Part shown: positions 35,611 through 47,216 of the stretch, in pieces
Layout: the number at the start of each line of letters is the position of its first letter
How positions within the stretch are numbered: position 1 is the stretch's first letter
Assembly: GCA_018417955.1 (NCBI GenBank)
Contig: JACTVC010000006.1
Span: 124,001 to 188,000, forward strand
DNA length: 64,000 nucleotides
Direction: 5' to 3'
Source of the DNA: Laccaria trichodermophora
Taxonomy: Eukaryota; Basidiomycota; Agaricomycetes; Agaricales; Hydnangiaceae
Position numbers and translations under genes: made by a program
The notes under the pieces: generated by a model
Seen by the model: the letters and a program-made list of their open reading frames with translations, nothing else
Databases searched by the model: none
What the model was told of the DNA's origin: nothing

Positions 35611-36183
35611 GTCGATTTGCACCATGAAATTCGCCTCTCTCGTTCTCATTCGGCCATGTGCCAATCCCTAGCGAATACCCTAAATGAATGGATTTTGTGT
35701 TTCCTGTGTACCTTCTAACCATGAGCAGATCCTCCTATTTAGATCCACCTCTAACGAACCCTCGAACTTTATTCATTGCTGTGTTGTAGACTTATTTACC
35801 GCGGTATCATCGGACGTTTTGATGCCAGAAACCACACGCGGAGATTCGATACTTGAAAGGGTCCGCGGAGAGTCAATCCAATACCTGCCCAATGAGTGAA
35901 ATCCGCTTGTATGAGGCTGCATGAACGGTCAGAAGTTGGATTTGCATTAATTTTGGTTAGTCACACAACCAACTATGAGTGATATCCGCTCGAGCAGAGC
36001 GCGATCAAAAGCAGGATTTGCAGAGGATCCAGTTCATCTCGGTGCGGAAATCAAATATCATTGAAATAAGCAATTGCAAGGACGTCAAACACGTGGATGA
36101 GGAGCGAAAGGGAACTGTAGGGGCTACAATTTAGGATACAGATACACAATAAGTAACGATACAGAGATGTCCATTCAAAGCAT
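35611..36183. other. Spacer after the desaturase relic
   Basis: No gene is seen. It includes the 3' region of the minus-strand gene that ends at 36184. Confidence 0.45.
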
Positions 36184-36996
36184 TCAAACGCAGCGTCTCC
36201 AAGAAGGGGCACGGCGAGTAGGTTTAACCTTTCCAAGCATCACGCCTCCAGTCAACACAGAGCTAACGCCGCCTTGATACAAGTACTTTGTCACCTCCTT
36301 CTTCGTGCTATCCACAAACACGCGCTCCTCGAGCTCGTTCTCCGAGTCGGACACGGTAGACGAAGAGCGTGAACTGGAACGCGAGCTTGGTTCCGGGGAA
36401 GAAAGCGGGGACACGACCGGCATGACGAGAGAGGGGATAACGAATTTCTCGCGCGTCGGTGTGGGTGAGACGATCCATCCACGAGTTTTGTCCGAGATCA
36501 TGGCGAACAGCTCATCGGCTTCCTCTTCTTCGTGATTGGAGTCTAGAATTTGTTGGGCTAGTGTTCGAGTGTGGTGGTGCTGTGCGAATTTGCTGATGGG
36601 GATCTGGCGGTCTTTATAGTTCAGTTGAGGAAGAGGGGATCGTTTGGCTCCGGTGAGTGGTGCCTGGGTCCAGATGGTGATGGTTTGTCCCACAAAGCGG
36701 ACGATGACGGAGTTGGGCTCCACGAGGAGGTCAAAAGCGCGACTCTGACTGAGGAGGCGGATCCAATCGGACCACAGGATACCAGTGGCGATGCAGGCGG
36801 CGTAGATGGGTCGTGGAGGGTGATTGGCAGCTGAGAAGGACAGTGTAAAGTGCGTAGTGCGAGAAGGGGGATAGGCGGCGTTGAGGGTGGAGCGTAAAAT
36901 GTGTTGGAGGTTGTTGATCATCGCTGGGGCGTAAACAGGAATGAGGGGTCGTGTCAGGAAGTTGATGGCCTGAGTGAGGCTGGTGTTGAAAGCCAT
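36184..36996 (-). CDS. BTG/Tob (anti-proliferative)-like protein
   Basis: Intron-free frame of 270 residues from the ATG at 36994-36996; an upstream in-frame ATG at 37047 would add 17 residues. The N-terminal 120 residues resemble fungal BTG-type domains: LTQAINFLTRPLIPVYAPAM, then NHPPRPIYAACIATGILW, then FDLLVEPNSVIVRF, parallel to the LxVDPxxVSVR block of BTG proteins. The rest is disordered, with SRSSSRSSSTVSDSENELEE. In animals this domain links CCR4-NOT deadenylase to mRNA. Whether the fungal version does so is inference. The family match is by eye and moderate. Confidence 0.55.
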   Translation of the reverse strand: MAFNTSLTQAINFLTRPLIPVYAPAMINNLQHILRSTLNAAYPPSRTTHFTLSFSAANHPPRPIYAACIATGILWSDWIRLLSQSRAFDLLVEPNSVIVRFVGQTITIWTQAPLTGAKRSPLPQLNYKDRQIPISKFAQHHHTRTLAQQILDSNHEEEEADELFAMISDKTRGWIVSPTPTREKFVIPSLVMPVVSPLSSPEPSSRSSSRSSSTVSDSENELEERVFVDSTKKEVTKYLYQGGVSSVLTGGVMLGKVKPTRRAPSWRRCV

Positions 36997-39117
36997 TAAG
37001 AGTCCGGATAATCGGTCAAAGAGAAAGCGAAAGTAGATTATCGTCAAGGGATCGACCGGCGATTGTCGTGAAGCAGAAATGTTTCCGTGAGCTACTGTGG
37101 ATGATCAGAATATTGGGAGAGCTGTGGCCACGAAAGTGTTGCTCACCAAGTTGATACAAGAGAAGAAAAGGCGTAATAATGTTTCGAAGACAATGTTCTA
37201 GAGTGGAATTGAGCATCAGGCGAACCAAGTTTGAATGATTTGTGCTTACCACCTGGAATTTAGCCGATAACAGACGAGTCTAAAGGAGAATCTTCAGGAA
37301 GTCAACCTGTTGACCAACACTCTTGATATCCAGCCATATTTATACGGAATTCGAATCGTCAGTGGCTGCTGAGTCGAGGGCCATTGTGCGGATGACTACG
37401 CCATTGTTCAGGACAAAGGGAAAAAATTGAACATCCATCAGGTTGATCAACACGTGGACGAACAATGACAAGTCGGATTATTGTCGGTTGTTTGTGACTC
37501 CCTGATAACATCTGGCACTCACAACATGCAACGGCACGTAGCACGGAGATATCTCTGTTCTCAGGTTTCGAAGTCATTGGCCAGTGCCTCTAGTGCCTCT
37601 ATAAATTTCAGGAAGCATGCATTCGACGTCGAGGTGTTCGCACAGCCGTCGTCGCCACCCAATCTCCACCCTTCGCATACTAAGTAGTACACGCCAACAT
37701 AATCGCAGAGAAAAGCTTCTCCATCGCCGCACTGTGCGCATCCGCATCGCGACAGGCCTCAACAACCAGAAAACAAACTCAAGGTTGGCAACATCTTCCT
37801 GAGTCAACCCGAGAAAATCCCATGCAGGCTTTCTGCGGCCGGACGATAAGTTCCTACTTCCTGGACGCAATAAAGATCCGCCACTCGCGGGTTGACGTGA
37901 TGGCTCTGTAGCCAAGAGTATATGTATCCCAGTTTTATTGAGAAATTTTATCTCGAGTTCCGTAGCTCTGTAAGATACTCCAGAATTTCAGTATCAAGAA
38001 CACCTTGAGAGCTGCAGTCGACATGTTGTCCACCTATCGCAAAAAAAATGTATTTGGGGGAATTTCAAAACCGTTGTCCTATCAGAGATATACCGTTCAC
38101 CCACAAGCAACCTTCCTATAACGTCCGTGTGGTACTCAAACGCAAACTCAGCGCCAGTGATGTGAGAAGTCGAGGAAAAAACGCCAAGTCAAGATGTCCT
38201 GTGCAAGAAGAGGGACATGCAGTGTTTTCGGTAGATATTCGCAGCAGGGATTTGTGCCGTCCATAAAGCTCTCCATATTATTTATGGTATAAAAAGGGGG
38301 TACTGGAGGGAACTTAACCTTCTACTGGTAAGGTTGAGCTCACAGATTGAGTAGTCGGCCACGCCTTCGAAGTACATTTAAGTGTGGAATCTATTTGCCA
38401 GTGAGCGCACGGTAATCGACGGTGTCAAGCCGTTCTGAGTCAAGCCTGAATTTTGAAATTTGATGACATCCTTGTGGGTTGACTCTTCACAAAAGAAATA
38501 TCTTATTCCAGGTTTACTCAAGATCTCTGATTAATATCGAAAATCGGACACCAGACGGTCATTTCAGTCGGATCAAGAGGGTATGCAAACACATAGCCTA
38601 ATTACCTATTCCAGAACTACGCTAGTTCAAGGTGAATAAAATAACTATATGAACAGAAGTACAGTGATATCTCGACAACGCGAAATTGAAGGAGACATAT
38701 TCTCGTCATAGAATGATTGCGAAACGCTTTCATCAATACTGGGTACAGTTGCCATCAGTTTCACCTTCATGCAATTTTCTTGACTGTGACATCTTGCTCA
38801 TTGACTCCGTTACACTTGCTCTTATCCCGAGTAATTTTTCAATTTTAGTATTATGACAAGGGGCCGAAACAAATAGCGGCTAGGAATGCGCCACAATCTG
38901 ATCTCGCCGAATGATTCCAAACGGTATTACAAGTAAAATAGCATTGATACAACTGCACACGTCAACCGCACTTCAAGTTCATCTACATAGTCTGGAGTTC
39001 CATTGCATGGTATACAAAATTTTCTTGATGATTGCTTGATCACGGGTTATTCAGGCCCCCTTTCCTATTCCTAAATAACGCAGTAAATATACTGCGACAG
39101 TGGTAGGAGAGATATGC
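36997..39117. other. Spacer of 2.1 kb, possible small gene at 37574-37915 (-)
   Basis: A minus-strand frame from 37915 starts MATEPSRQPASGGSLLRPGS and contains KPAWDFLGLTQEDVANLE, which looks gene-like in composition. After that the frame becomes Arg/Trp-rich and unconvincing, while a neighbouring frame reads ACRDADAHSAAMEKLFSAIM before a stop. A sequencing or real frameshift could explain this, but no family is recognised. 38200-39100 is AT-rich with nothing seen. Confidence 0.35.
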
Positions 39118-39396
39118 TTACCAGCCCCACCACACCGCAACGAAAGGAATGGCGAATGCTGTCCCAAAAAATGCCAGTGCTTTCAAACGAAATGTTGTTC
39201 TGTTTGAGTAAGAAAATGGTACGTGCTGTGTATAATTCTTATTAGATGTCATAAACGCGATATTTGCGAGATCATTTACAGAGTACTCCGCGTGGCTGTG
39301 TGCACCTCGTCTCAGGCTGACGACGTTCATAGGGAGAGGTCGATGAGAGGGAAGCGACGGTCTTCCCAATCGAGCGGAGAGAGGTAGGGATGTCAT
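39118..39396 (-). CDS. Cytochrome c oxidase subunit VIIc (yeast Cox8-type)
   Basis: Small nuclear-encoded inner-membrane subunit of respiratory complex IV. Residues 1-30 are an Arg/Ser-rich mitochondrial presequence (MTSLPLSARLGRPSLPSHRP). An in-frame 51-nt intron (39227-39277 approximately) with GTAAAT and ACACAG ends probably lies between HAEYS and HVPFSYSNRT. The mature part FRLKALAFFGTAFAIPFVAV is the single membrane segment shared by COX VIIc proteins. The open frame stops at VWWGW, but that stop overlaps a GTAAGC donor. Splicing to an acceptor near 39073 would replace it with WNRKGGLNNP and end at 39040, closer to the charged tail of other family members. Confidence 0.82.
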   Translation of the reverse strand: MTSLPLSARLGRPSLPSHRPLPMNVVSLRRGAHSHAEYSVNDLANIAFMTSNKNYTQHVPFSYSNRTTFRLKALAFFGTAFAIPFVAVWWGW

Positions 39397-39914
39397 TTCA
39401 GATAGAAGTATGGGCTATTCGGTTTGCGAGGTTTCCTTAAAATAAACATAGCCTTTTATACCTCGACTGGAGAAGAGCTGGGCAAGCGTGGAAGGTTGGT
39501 CTTGGTTGGTCTAGCTTAAGTTCTCCCCCAGGCATCCTTCCTGGCTCCTTAGGAAAACATGTTCTGGCCGTCTTTCTATGTTTGTGCCGCAAAGTCAGGC
39601 TGAGTCTCTAGGCTTGTCCAGACCAACCTCTTTGATTTGTTCACCCGCCGGCCCGGTGCTATCGAAAAACAATGACGTCGTTTGTGGATAGTGCCAATTT
39701 CAAATACCACAGTTGAGGGAAAGTAACCCCGATATGCATGGATTCAAATCACCCCGCAGGCGATATATAACTGATGCGCACCCTGCCATTTGGGCGCCAC
39801 TATTTGAGTTATCGTGCTCTTCCCCGACGCCCTCTAAGTACTAGAGAATAACATCGCCGCTCCCTTTCAATAGAAACAAAAGAAGTCCATTGCAAAAAAG
39901 GGGTACCCAACAAC
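39397..39914. other. Spacer between COX VIIc and MAD1
   Basis: Promoter of COX VIIc and 3' region of MAD1. No gene is seen. Confidence 0.5.
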
Positions 39915-42145
39915 TCAACCATTACCAGCCCCCGCGCCACTCCGCTTCCAATTATCATAACATTCCAACGTCACACTAGCCATAAACCCCGGCGGACACT
40001 GCTCAGTCTCAATCCAATACTGCATCAAATTCGGTAAATCCTGGGGACCCCCTTCACCCTGCGCCACAAGCTGCATCTTCATCCCACCCGTGTTAGAGGT
40101 AGGCTGGAACACGAAAGAGGCATTCAGGTCGTACGTGGACGTCACGCGTACTTGACCGTTTGGGTAAAATGCTAGTTTGAGTCCGAGGATGGAGGCGATG
40201 GCTTCTCTGAATTCGGCGCTTTTTGAGGTGAATATCTAGGTTCAACGGGGTAAAGCCTCATGTCACCCAAAAATATAAAACGACGCACCTGCTGAAGCCT
40301 CAACAACCGCTTCTCCTTCTGCTTAACCTCGCCTTCAAGGTCCTGTTTCTCCCTGACGACCTGGTCCCAGCTCTCCCGCGGCACGAGGTCCTCCTCCGCC
40401 CCTCCCAATCTCACCCCAGTGTCCTCGAGATCCTTCAAGCGCTTCAGCAGAGCTTCATTCTCGCTTTTCAACCGGTCCATAGCGGCTTGTCGGAGATCCA
40501 CCCACTGCTGATCCGGGTTCTCTTTCATGCAGAGTACCCGCGTTTTGGGAGGGACGTGTCTGCCTCCGGCAATTTCGCCCGAGAGTTCGAATAGGGTTTG
40601 TTCGAGCTCTTCGATCTTTGCGAGGTGTTGATTGAGTTCTGGGTAAAGGGTGAGCATGAATGGAATTATAATAAGATGCCCTACCTTGTTGGAGCGCGGC
40701 CTTTTCTTGTCGTTCCTTGTCCAGCTCTAGCGTAAACGAGTTTTCCTTGACTTGCCTCAATAGTTCGGCGTTTGTAGTTTTGTACTCTTCAAGTAATGAC
40801 TCAAGTTGCGAGTCGGGAGCCATGGGTACCTCTTCTTCAGCCTTGTAGCTAGCCTAACAGGCCAAGGTAAGGTAAGAAGAACGATACAAGATGCAACTTA
40901 CCAAAAGCGCCTTGGTAAACCCAACCTCTCTATCAGCCAGCGCCGCCCGAGTCTGGTATCTCGACACCTCGTCCTTCGCCTTCCGCAAAGCATCTTGCAG
41001 CTCACCAACACTAACCAGCGCCTCCTCCTCCCTCCTCGTCAAATCCAAAATCTCCGCTTCACGGCTCCGCAACAGGGCCACCGTACCCCCATGCTCTTCC
41101 AACAGCCGCGCATGGGTAAGCCTCAAATCCGACAAAGTCTGACTGAGCACGCTATCCGTCTCGCTCTTGGCCCATGCCTCCCTCTCCCGCCTCCCAGCCT
41201 CAACCTGCGCTTCCAGCCGAACCACCCGCTCCCTCATCTCTTCGAGAACGCTCAGCTTCTTCTCTAAACCGCGTTTTTCCTCACGTAACACTTCTACACT
41301 CGCATGTCGCTCTCTGAGCACAGCCAGCTCCGCTGTAAGATGGGCATTGGTTGACTCGAGGGTGCGGTGATATGCAGCTTGACGGTGTAGTTCCTCTCTT
41401 ACGATCCGCATGTCATCCGAGGAGTCTGAGGTAACATCCGACGAAGTGGGTCGTTCGTCATGTTGAATCTGGAGTTCCGCCAGAGCCTTGCTTTGGTCCT
41501 CGGCAGTGGTTTTTGCGCGAGAGAGCTCTTCCTCGAGAATGGCAGTCTGACGAGTGAGAGTGGCTATTTGTGATTTTTGTGAAGCGATGGTTTGGGATGT
41601 GCTTCGAGACAAAGCTGAGTGCGCGTCTTGCAAGTCGACTAGTTCTTCGCGTGTAGCTGTTAGTGAGCTACGCATCGACCTCAGCTCAGCATCCGATCGT
41701 CTCTATACCCAGTCAGTGAAAAGGTTCAGACCCCGGTGAAGACTAACCTTGTCCTCATCATGCGCCTCGCGTTCCCTATCCTTCTCCTCCCTTTCCTCCT
41801 TCTCCCTATCTGCCAACCACCGCCTGTCCCTCTCCAGCTTCTCAATTTGAAGATCTTTCTGCAACAACTTCTTCTCCAACTCGGTATTTGTCGTTTGCGC
41901 CATCAGCAACTGCCTTTCAAGACTCGCATGGGACATGGTCGAATTAAATACCTGAGCTCGTTGTTGGCGCTTCGCAGTCGAGAGCTGGGGGTCTGTACAT
42001 ATAGCGTTAGAACGTTGTTCTCGGTCACTGGTGTTGAAAGAGACGTGCCTTTCTCCAGTTCTGCCGCCAAAGAATCTCGTTTTGTCGCCGTCAACCGAGC
42101 ATTGTATCGTCTATTGAGAGGCGTCTTGAACTCGTCGCTGTTCAT
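39915..42145 (-). CDS. MAD1: Spindle assembly checkpoint protein MAD1
   Basis: Multi-exon minus-strand gene of about 660 residues. The start MNSDEFKTPLNRRYNARLTA is followed by a nearly continuous coiled coil (LERQLLMAQTTNTELEKKLL, SLTATREELVDLQDAHSALS, LEEMRERVVRLEAQVEAGRR). The protein ends in the globular Mad1 C-terminal domain: LRLQQIFTSKSAEFREAIAS, LGLKLAFYPNGQVRVTSTYD, LPNLMQYWIETEQCPPGF and MASVTLECYD. Mad1 recruits Mad2 to unattached kinetochores and catalyses its conversion to the closed form. In the motif where animals and yeasts have RLK (Bub1 contact), this protein reads RLQ. Stop TGA 39915-39917. Confidence 0.87.
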
Positions 42146-42300
42146 AGCTGGCCTTGGTCGACGTTGAGAAAGAGTTTCGAAATGCGAATTGATCACGTAA
42201 CTGAAAACCACGTGACTCTGTGACGTTTCTCGAAAATTTCGGTTTCTTGCCTTCCAGCACACCAACTACTACGGCCGGCGTCTTGGGCAGCCCTACGTCG
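42146..42300. promoter_or_regulatory. Divergent promoter shared by MAD1 (-) and typA (+)
   Basis: Only 155 bases separate the two start codons (MAD1 ATG 42143-42145, typA ATG at 42301). Motifs gatcacgtaa and accacgtgac lie near 42192 and 42208, both with a CACGT core. There is no clear TATA box. A shared bidirectional promoter is the simplest reading. Confidence 0.6.
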
Positions 42301-42725
42301 ATGCTCTCATCAGCTTTACGGTCAAGACTATGGAAAGTTGATTTGCCCGTCTACAGAAGCTCCTTCAGAACCGAACGACGACTTTTACGTCGCCCGTTTT
42401 CGTCCACCCACAGGACTTTGGCAGAATCCTTTGACAATGGCGTCGCTGCACCCGAAAGGATTCGTAACATCGCCATCATAGCCCATGGTGTGTGTATCAT
42501 CTCATTTGAAGGTTCCTATCGTAGGACTAACTAACCTCGCTTCTAGTCGATCATGGAAAAACAACACTAGTCGACCAACTCCTCCGTCAATCCGGGACTG
42601 TGAAACAGCTAACAGCAACAGAACAACTCCTCTTCACACCGACTTCCTCAGCATCATCGTCGTCGTCGTCAACCACCACAACCACATCCGACAGCCCTAT
42701 AGACGACGGCTTCATCACCCGCCTA

Positions 42726-42760
<35 letters not shown>

Positions 42761-44685
42761 AACCATTTTGTCTAAATGTACTAGCGTCATGTATAACGGG
42801 AACTTGATCAATATCGTTGATACGCCTGGACATGCGGATTTTGGAGGTGAGGTGGAGAGGATTATGAGTATGGTGGATGGCGTGGCGTTGATTGTGGATG
42901 CTACGGAGGGACCAATGACACAGACTAGGTTTGTCCTTTCAAAGGCGCTTAGTAGGGGACTAAGGTAACCTTGTTCCATCCATCTTTTTTTTTTTTTCAT
43001 GCGCTGACTCTCGTACTTAGACCACTCGTCGTTCTAAACAAAGCAGACAGAGCGACATCCCGACCCGCTCAAGTCGAGAGCGACCTCTTCGACCTCTTCG
43101 CAACTCTCGGAGCGACAGACGAACAAGCGGACTATCCCCTCCTCTACGCTTCCGCAAAACAAGGTTGGGCACAAGACACTCTACCCCCTCCCAGCACCAA
43201 CAACGACATCACCATGACCCCGCTATTCGAGCTCATCCTGAAACACGTACCGCCCCCTAGCCACTTGGACCGTACCGCGCCTTTCTCGATGCTCACAGTC
43301 CAAATCGAGAGCGACCCATACGTGGGCATACTCCTCCTCGGCCGGGTACATAGTGGTATTCTCAAACTCGGTGATACGCTTTGGGCCTTGGATCCGGAGG
43401 GTAATAAAGTTGGAGAAGGCAAAGTTAAGAAGATATATGGGAGGAGGGGGTTAGAGAGGATCGAGAGGGGTGTAGCTGGTGCGGGGGAGATAGTGAGCGT
43501 TGCAGGGGTTAAGACGAAAACTGGAGCTGGTGTTAACGTTACGCTTGTGCATCCTGAGGGGTGGGGTGACGAGGGGCCCCAAGCGCTTCCCGTACGTTCC
43601 CATTTTAATCTCATTGGACATCAGTCTAATATAAGAAATTTAGACAACACCCATAGACCCACCAACCATCTCCATCTTCGTACACGCCAACGACTCCCCC
43701 CTCGCCGGAAAAGAAGGCACAAAACTCACCTCCCAACTCATCCGCGATCGCATCTACAAAGAAGCCGAAACCAACGTCGCCTTAACCGTCCTACCAGGCC
43801 CAACATCCGAGTCACTCGAGCTGCGCGGTCGTGGAGTCCTCCACCTCGGCGTCCTACTCGAAACGCTCCGCAGGGAAGGCTACGAACTCGGCATCAGCTC
43901 CCCCAAAGCCGTCATGCTCCCCGACCCCGATCCAAGCAAGCCCGGGGGGAAGTTGGAGCCCATAGAAGAGTGTACGGTGCTTGTGAAGGAGGAATATGCG
44001 GGGAGTGTGGTTCAGAAGCTTACTCTGCGTAAAGGGGAGATGGTTAGTTATGATACGGAGGAGGATGGGTGGGTTAAGGTTGTTATGGAGGTTCCGGCAA
44101 GGGGGTTGATTGGGTATATGGCGGGCGAGTTTAAGAATGATGTTCATGGGCAGGGGTGAGTCGATTCTGCTTGCGTGTTTTGGTTGTGTTGAACCTTTGG
44201 GGAAGGACGATAAATCATATATTCAAGGGATACGAGCCATATAGAGGCGCTATTGATACAGGCCGGAATGGGGCTTTGATATCGATGGCAGCGGGTGAAT
44301 CGTCCGGATACTCAATGGCCCCGCTGCAAGCACGCGGAACGCTCTTCATCCATCCCCAAACACAAGGTTCGTCCCCCACCCTGCCTCACAACTCTATCCC
44401 TTCCTCACCCAAAATCCAGTCTACCCAGGCATGGTAATAGGCGAATCCGCAAAATCCCAAGATCTCTATCTAAACCCCTGCATCAAAAAACAGCTCACGA
44501 ACATCCGCGCCGCCGGCGCAGATGAGAAGATCGTGTTGGCTTCGCCAAGGGTTATGACGCTTGAGGAGGCGCTGGCGTATATGGGTGATGATGAGATTGT
44601 GGAGGTTACGCCGAGTAGTGTTAGGCTTAGGAAGGTTGTGTTGGATCAGGCTACGAGGATGAGGATGAGGGGGGGGAAGAAGTAG
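42301..44685 (+). CDS. typA: TypA/BipA ribosome-associated translational GTPase, probably mitochondrial
   Basis: Six exons join in frame: 42301..42487, 42547..42964, 43021..43591, 43644..44155, 44206..44366 and 44420..44685. The first about 40 residues are Arg-rich and lack acids ([20 protein letters not shown]), as in a mitochondrial presequence. The GTPase motifs are all present: HVDHGKTT (G1), RGIT (G2), DTPGH (G3), NKAD (G4) and SAK (G5). They are followed by a domain 2 block ([20 protein letters not shown]) and the BipA C-terminal domains ([30 protein letters not shown]). A Ser/Thr-rich insertion ([14 protein letters not shown]) lies in the effector region. Start is the first ATG. Two decayed copies lie elsewhere in the window. 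Confidence 0.93.
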
Positions 44686-45336
44686 ACACAATGGAAGGGT
44701 GAGTTTTTTTTGAGATTTTGTGTTTGGTGTGGGCTCACTCACTATTTTGGTTAGGTACGGAATATTGGAGAAAAGTATACCTTAAAGTCACCCAACTCAC
44801 ACTCGGACTGCTGCCTATTGCGATGTGAGAAACCCCACCACCTTTCAGTCGCCAAGTCAAACGCTCCTGAAGACACTGATGATTTATAGACGTCGATAAA
44901 AAGCATGCATGTGATCAACTCCTAGATAGATACCGTGCATGTAAACCTACATCAGTACATTCGCGTATGTTTTCACCTCAGGTGTTCACCACATTTTTTG
45001 CCCGATAAACTTCAACAATGCGCGCTTTGCAATATCTCCACCTTGTACGTTACTGCACCACTACCACTGGCAGCTCGAGAGTGCTACTCGTTACAATCGC
45101 TTCATGGGTCCTTCCTCGAGCTCTTCACCAACATTTCGACGCCTATTGATACATAGCTTCCCCACGTCTCTAATCGTAACTACATGCAGATCACTGGCAG
45201 CGGTAAAGAATTTTCAAAAGAGTCAGGTACATGTTCGCGATGAATAAAGTCCCCATGAACAACGACTCGACTTCAATTTTCCACTCTCCCGAAGATAACG
45301 CGACGTCAAAGATGAACCGGATAAAATGCCCGATCT
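44686..45336. other. typA 3' region, duplicated at 60745-61180
   Basis: Non-coding. Stretches such as aaacctacatcagtacattcgcgt and the following ttttcacctcaggtg near 44943 recur, diverged, at 61080-61125. The duplication that made typA psi2 therefore carried this flank too. Confidence 0.7.
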
Positions 45337-45814
45337 TTATTGGGTCTGCCTGAGAAGGTTTGACTCTATCTTTTCATCCGCTTCTACGGTGGAATCATAC
45401 ATGTGGGGGGGATTTGTTGGGTACAAGCTATCGGGGATGGGTGGTCTCAATGGCTCCTGTCGATAGACGTTAAATCAGTCGACAGTAATAGAAGTATAGA
45501 ATATTTACCCCTGCCACTTGTCTTTCAATCACAGCCCGTTCTCCAATAAAAATGTGCAGCGATTGTTCATTTCGCAAGGAAGTCAACGGACCTGTGCCAC
45601 TATCTACTTCGGGCAACGGTTGTATCCACGCCTCCGACTCCAGAATCGTAGAATTGTCTATTGATGATGAGGTTGTAGACGAATCGTCTGTCCTGATTGG
45701 CTTCTTCGCAAGGCGAGAGACCTGCCTGAACGAAGACGGGATTCCTCGCCGATATATGGAGGCGCTTGTGAACCTTGGACAGGCTAGGAGCATATCGCCG
45801 TGGACAAAAGGCAT
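45337..45814 (-). CDS. Hypothetical small protein, 141 residues
   Basis: Two exons on the minus strand: 45509..45814 and 45337..45456, joined across a 52-nt intron with GTAAAT and CGACAG ends. Splicing changes an unlikely tail (YFYYCRLI) into EPLRPPIPDSLYPTNPPHMY and a stop at 45337. The protein starts MPFVHGDMLLACPRFTSASI and is Ser-rich in the middle (TDDSSTTSSSIDNSTI). No domain is recognised. A TATA-like tatatatac lies about 50 bases upstream of the ATG. The tidy splice and the promoter support a real gene. Confidence 0.55.
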
Positions 45815-47216
45815 CGTGTGTAGAAACCCAGAGGTTGTGTGACTGGCTTGTGCTCTCTTGATAGAGTATATATATCTAAGCGGTGACGGGCGCTTGAATG
45901 TCACCGCCACACCTCATGGCAATACAAAGGCTGTTGTAGATCCACAGCCCATTTCGTCGGAGAGGTAGCCCATCCCACCTTTGAACCCTGTGTCTTGGCT
46001 TATTGAGAAAATTTCTTGCGCAAATCACAAGGAAGTTTTGATCATGTCAATTTGCTCAAGGAAATCGTTGTTGTTGACATAGTCATCGCTTTTGGGCGGC
46101 CGCTGTTGATGATAACTGTCGATAGGAATGGAAGAACTTGCGTTCGACAGCCGGTCTATCTGGAATCTAGATGCTCATTTAGCGTTGAAAACTGACGGCT
46201 ACAAACGGGAGTCGCTTGCGAACACAGCATTTCACTCGATGGCGCCCACTCTGAATATCAACACGGAGAGGAAAACGAGCTCCTAAAAACTGGAGTGGAC
46301 AACTCACCGCGCAATCAGTGTAACATACCAATACACCGTGCGACTTACAGCTGAGTCCGAGAGCACAAATTTACCCTCATACCCATCCTCACTGCTCAGG
46401 CTTCCCGATTGGTCACTTTTGTTTGATAAAAGGCTGTGGCCATCGGCAGCTTAGTACCGCTTAGTTTTGAGGCAATCCTGAAAACGTTGTGGTAGAAGAG
46501 GCAAGACTGAAGAGCTTGTGAAAAGCGAGCAGACGCAGTGGGTGAGGCAGTTGTTTGTCCTTAGCATCGCCACAAGTCACGTCGTGACGCGTGACGACTG
46601 AAAAATTCTCTTTGAAAATTGAAATCTCTCTACATACACCTCGCAGCACTTTTGATCAGATCGGGATGCTCCACTTGCAAACTTCCGATGGAAACCCCTG
46701 CTAGGGATGTCAAGACCTTTGTTTGCCGTGTGGGTTGGCATATGCAATTGATTTGCGACCCACCGCAATCTCCAGCCTGCCCACTTTACAAGCGCATACG
46801 AAACACACTAAACCTTTTTAATGGGATTTGGAATGTGAGTGAGAACGCATTGTGGCCATCATTGACTGGAGTTTTTATGCTTGTCGCTCGGATTGAACAT
46901 TATTGCAATGCAGGGACTTTTCCCAATCTTGGGTGTCTGTCCGAGTGGAAATTCATCAACGAGGCCATTGGTACATATTCTGACGAGCTTTCCATCAAGC
47001 CGCCCACGGCCACTCATCTACACAGATACTAGGTTCGTGAGGGGTGTTCATCGTGTTCGGTTATATCCCGTCATACCCGTCTCCAGCTGACTACATCCAA
47101 TTCAATCTGTCCAGATGTACTCGGCTCTACTTCGACTTGGCGTTTTCTGCTGCTTTTGGCTCGGATGTACGGTATATATGTGAGGCATACCTATTTATCC
47201 ACCCAACTGACGTCCC
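45815..47216. other. Spacer upstream of the P450 gene
   Basis: Contains short promoters for both neighbours, including a TATA-like ggtatatatgtg near 47170, about 45 bases before the P450 start. A frame at 46619-47032 lacks an ATG start and any domain. No gene is seen. Confidence 0.45.

Noticed and set aside
46619..47032. 137-codon plus-strand ORF upstream of the P450
   Set aside because: Lacks an ATG at its start and any domain. Lies in promoter sequence.
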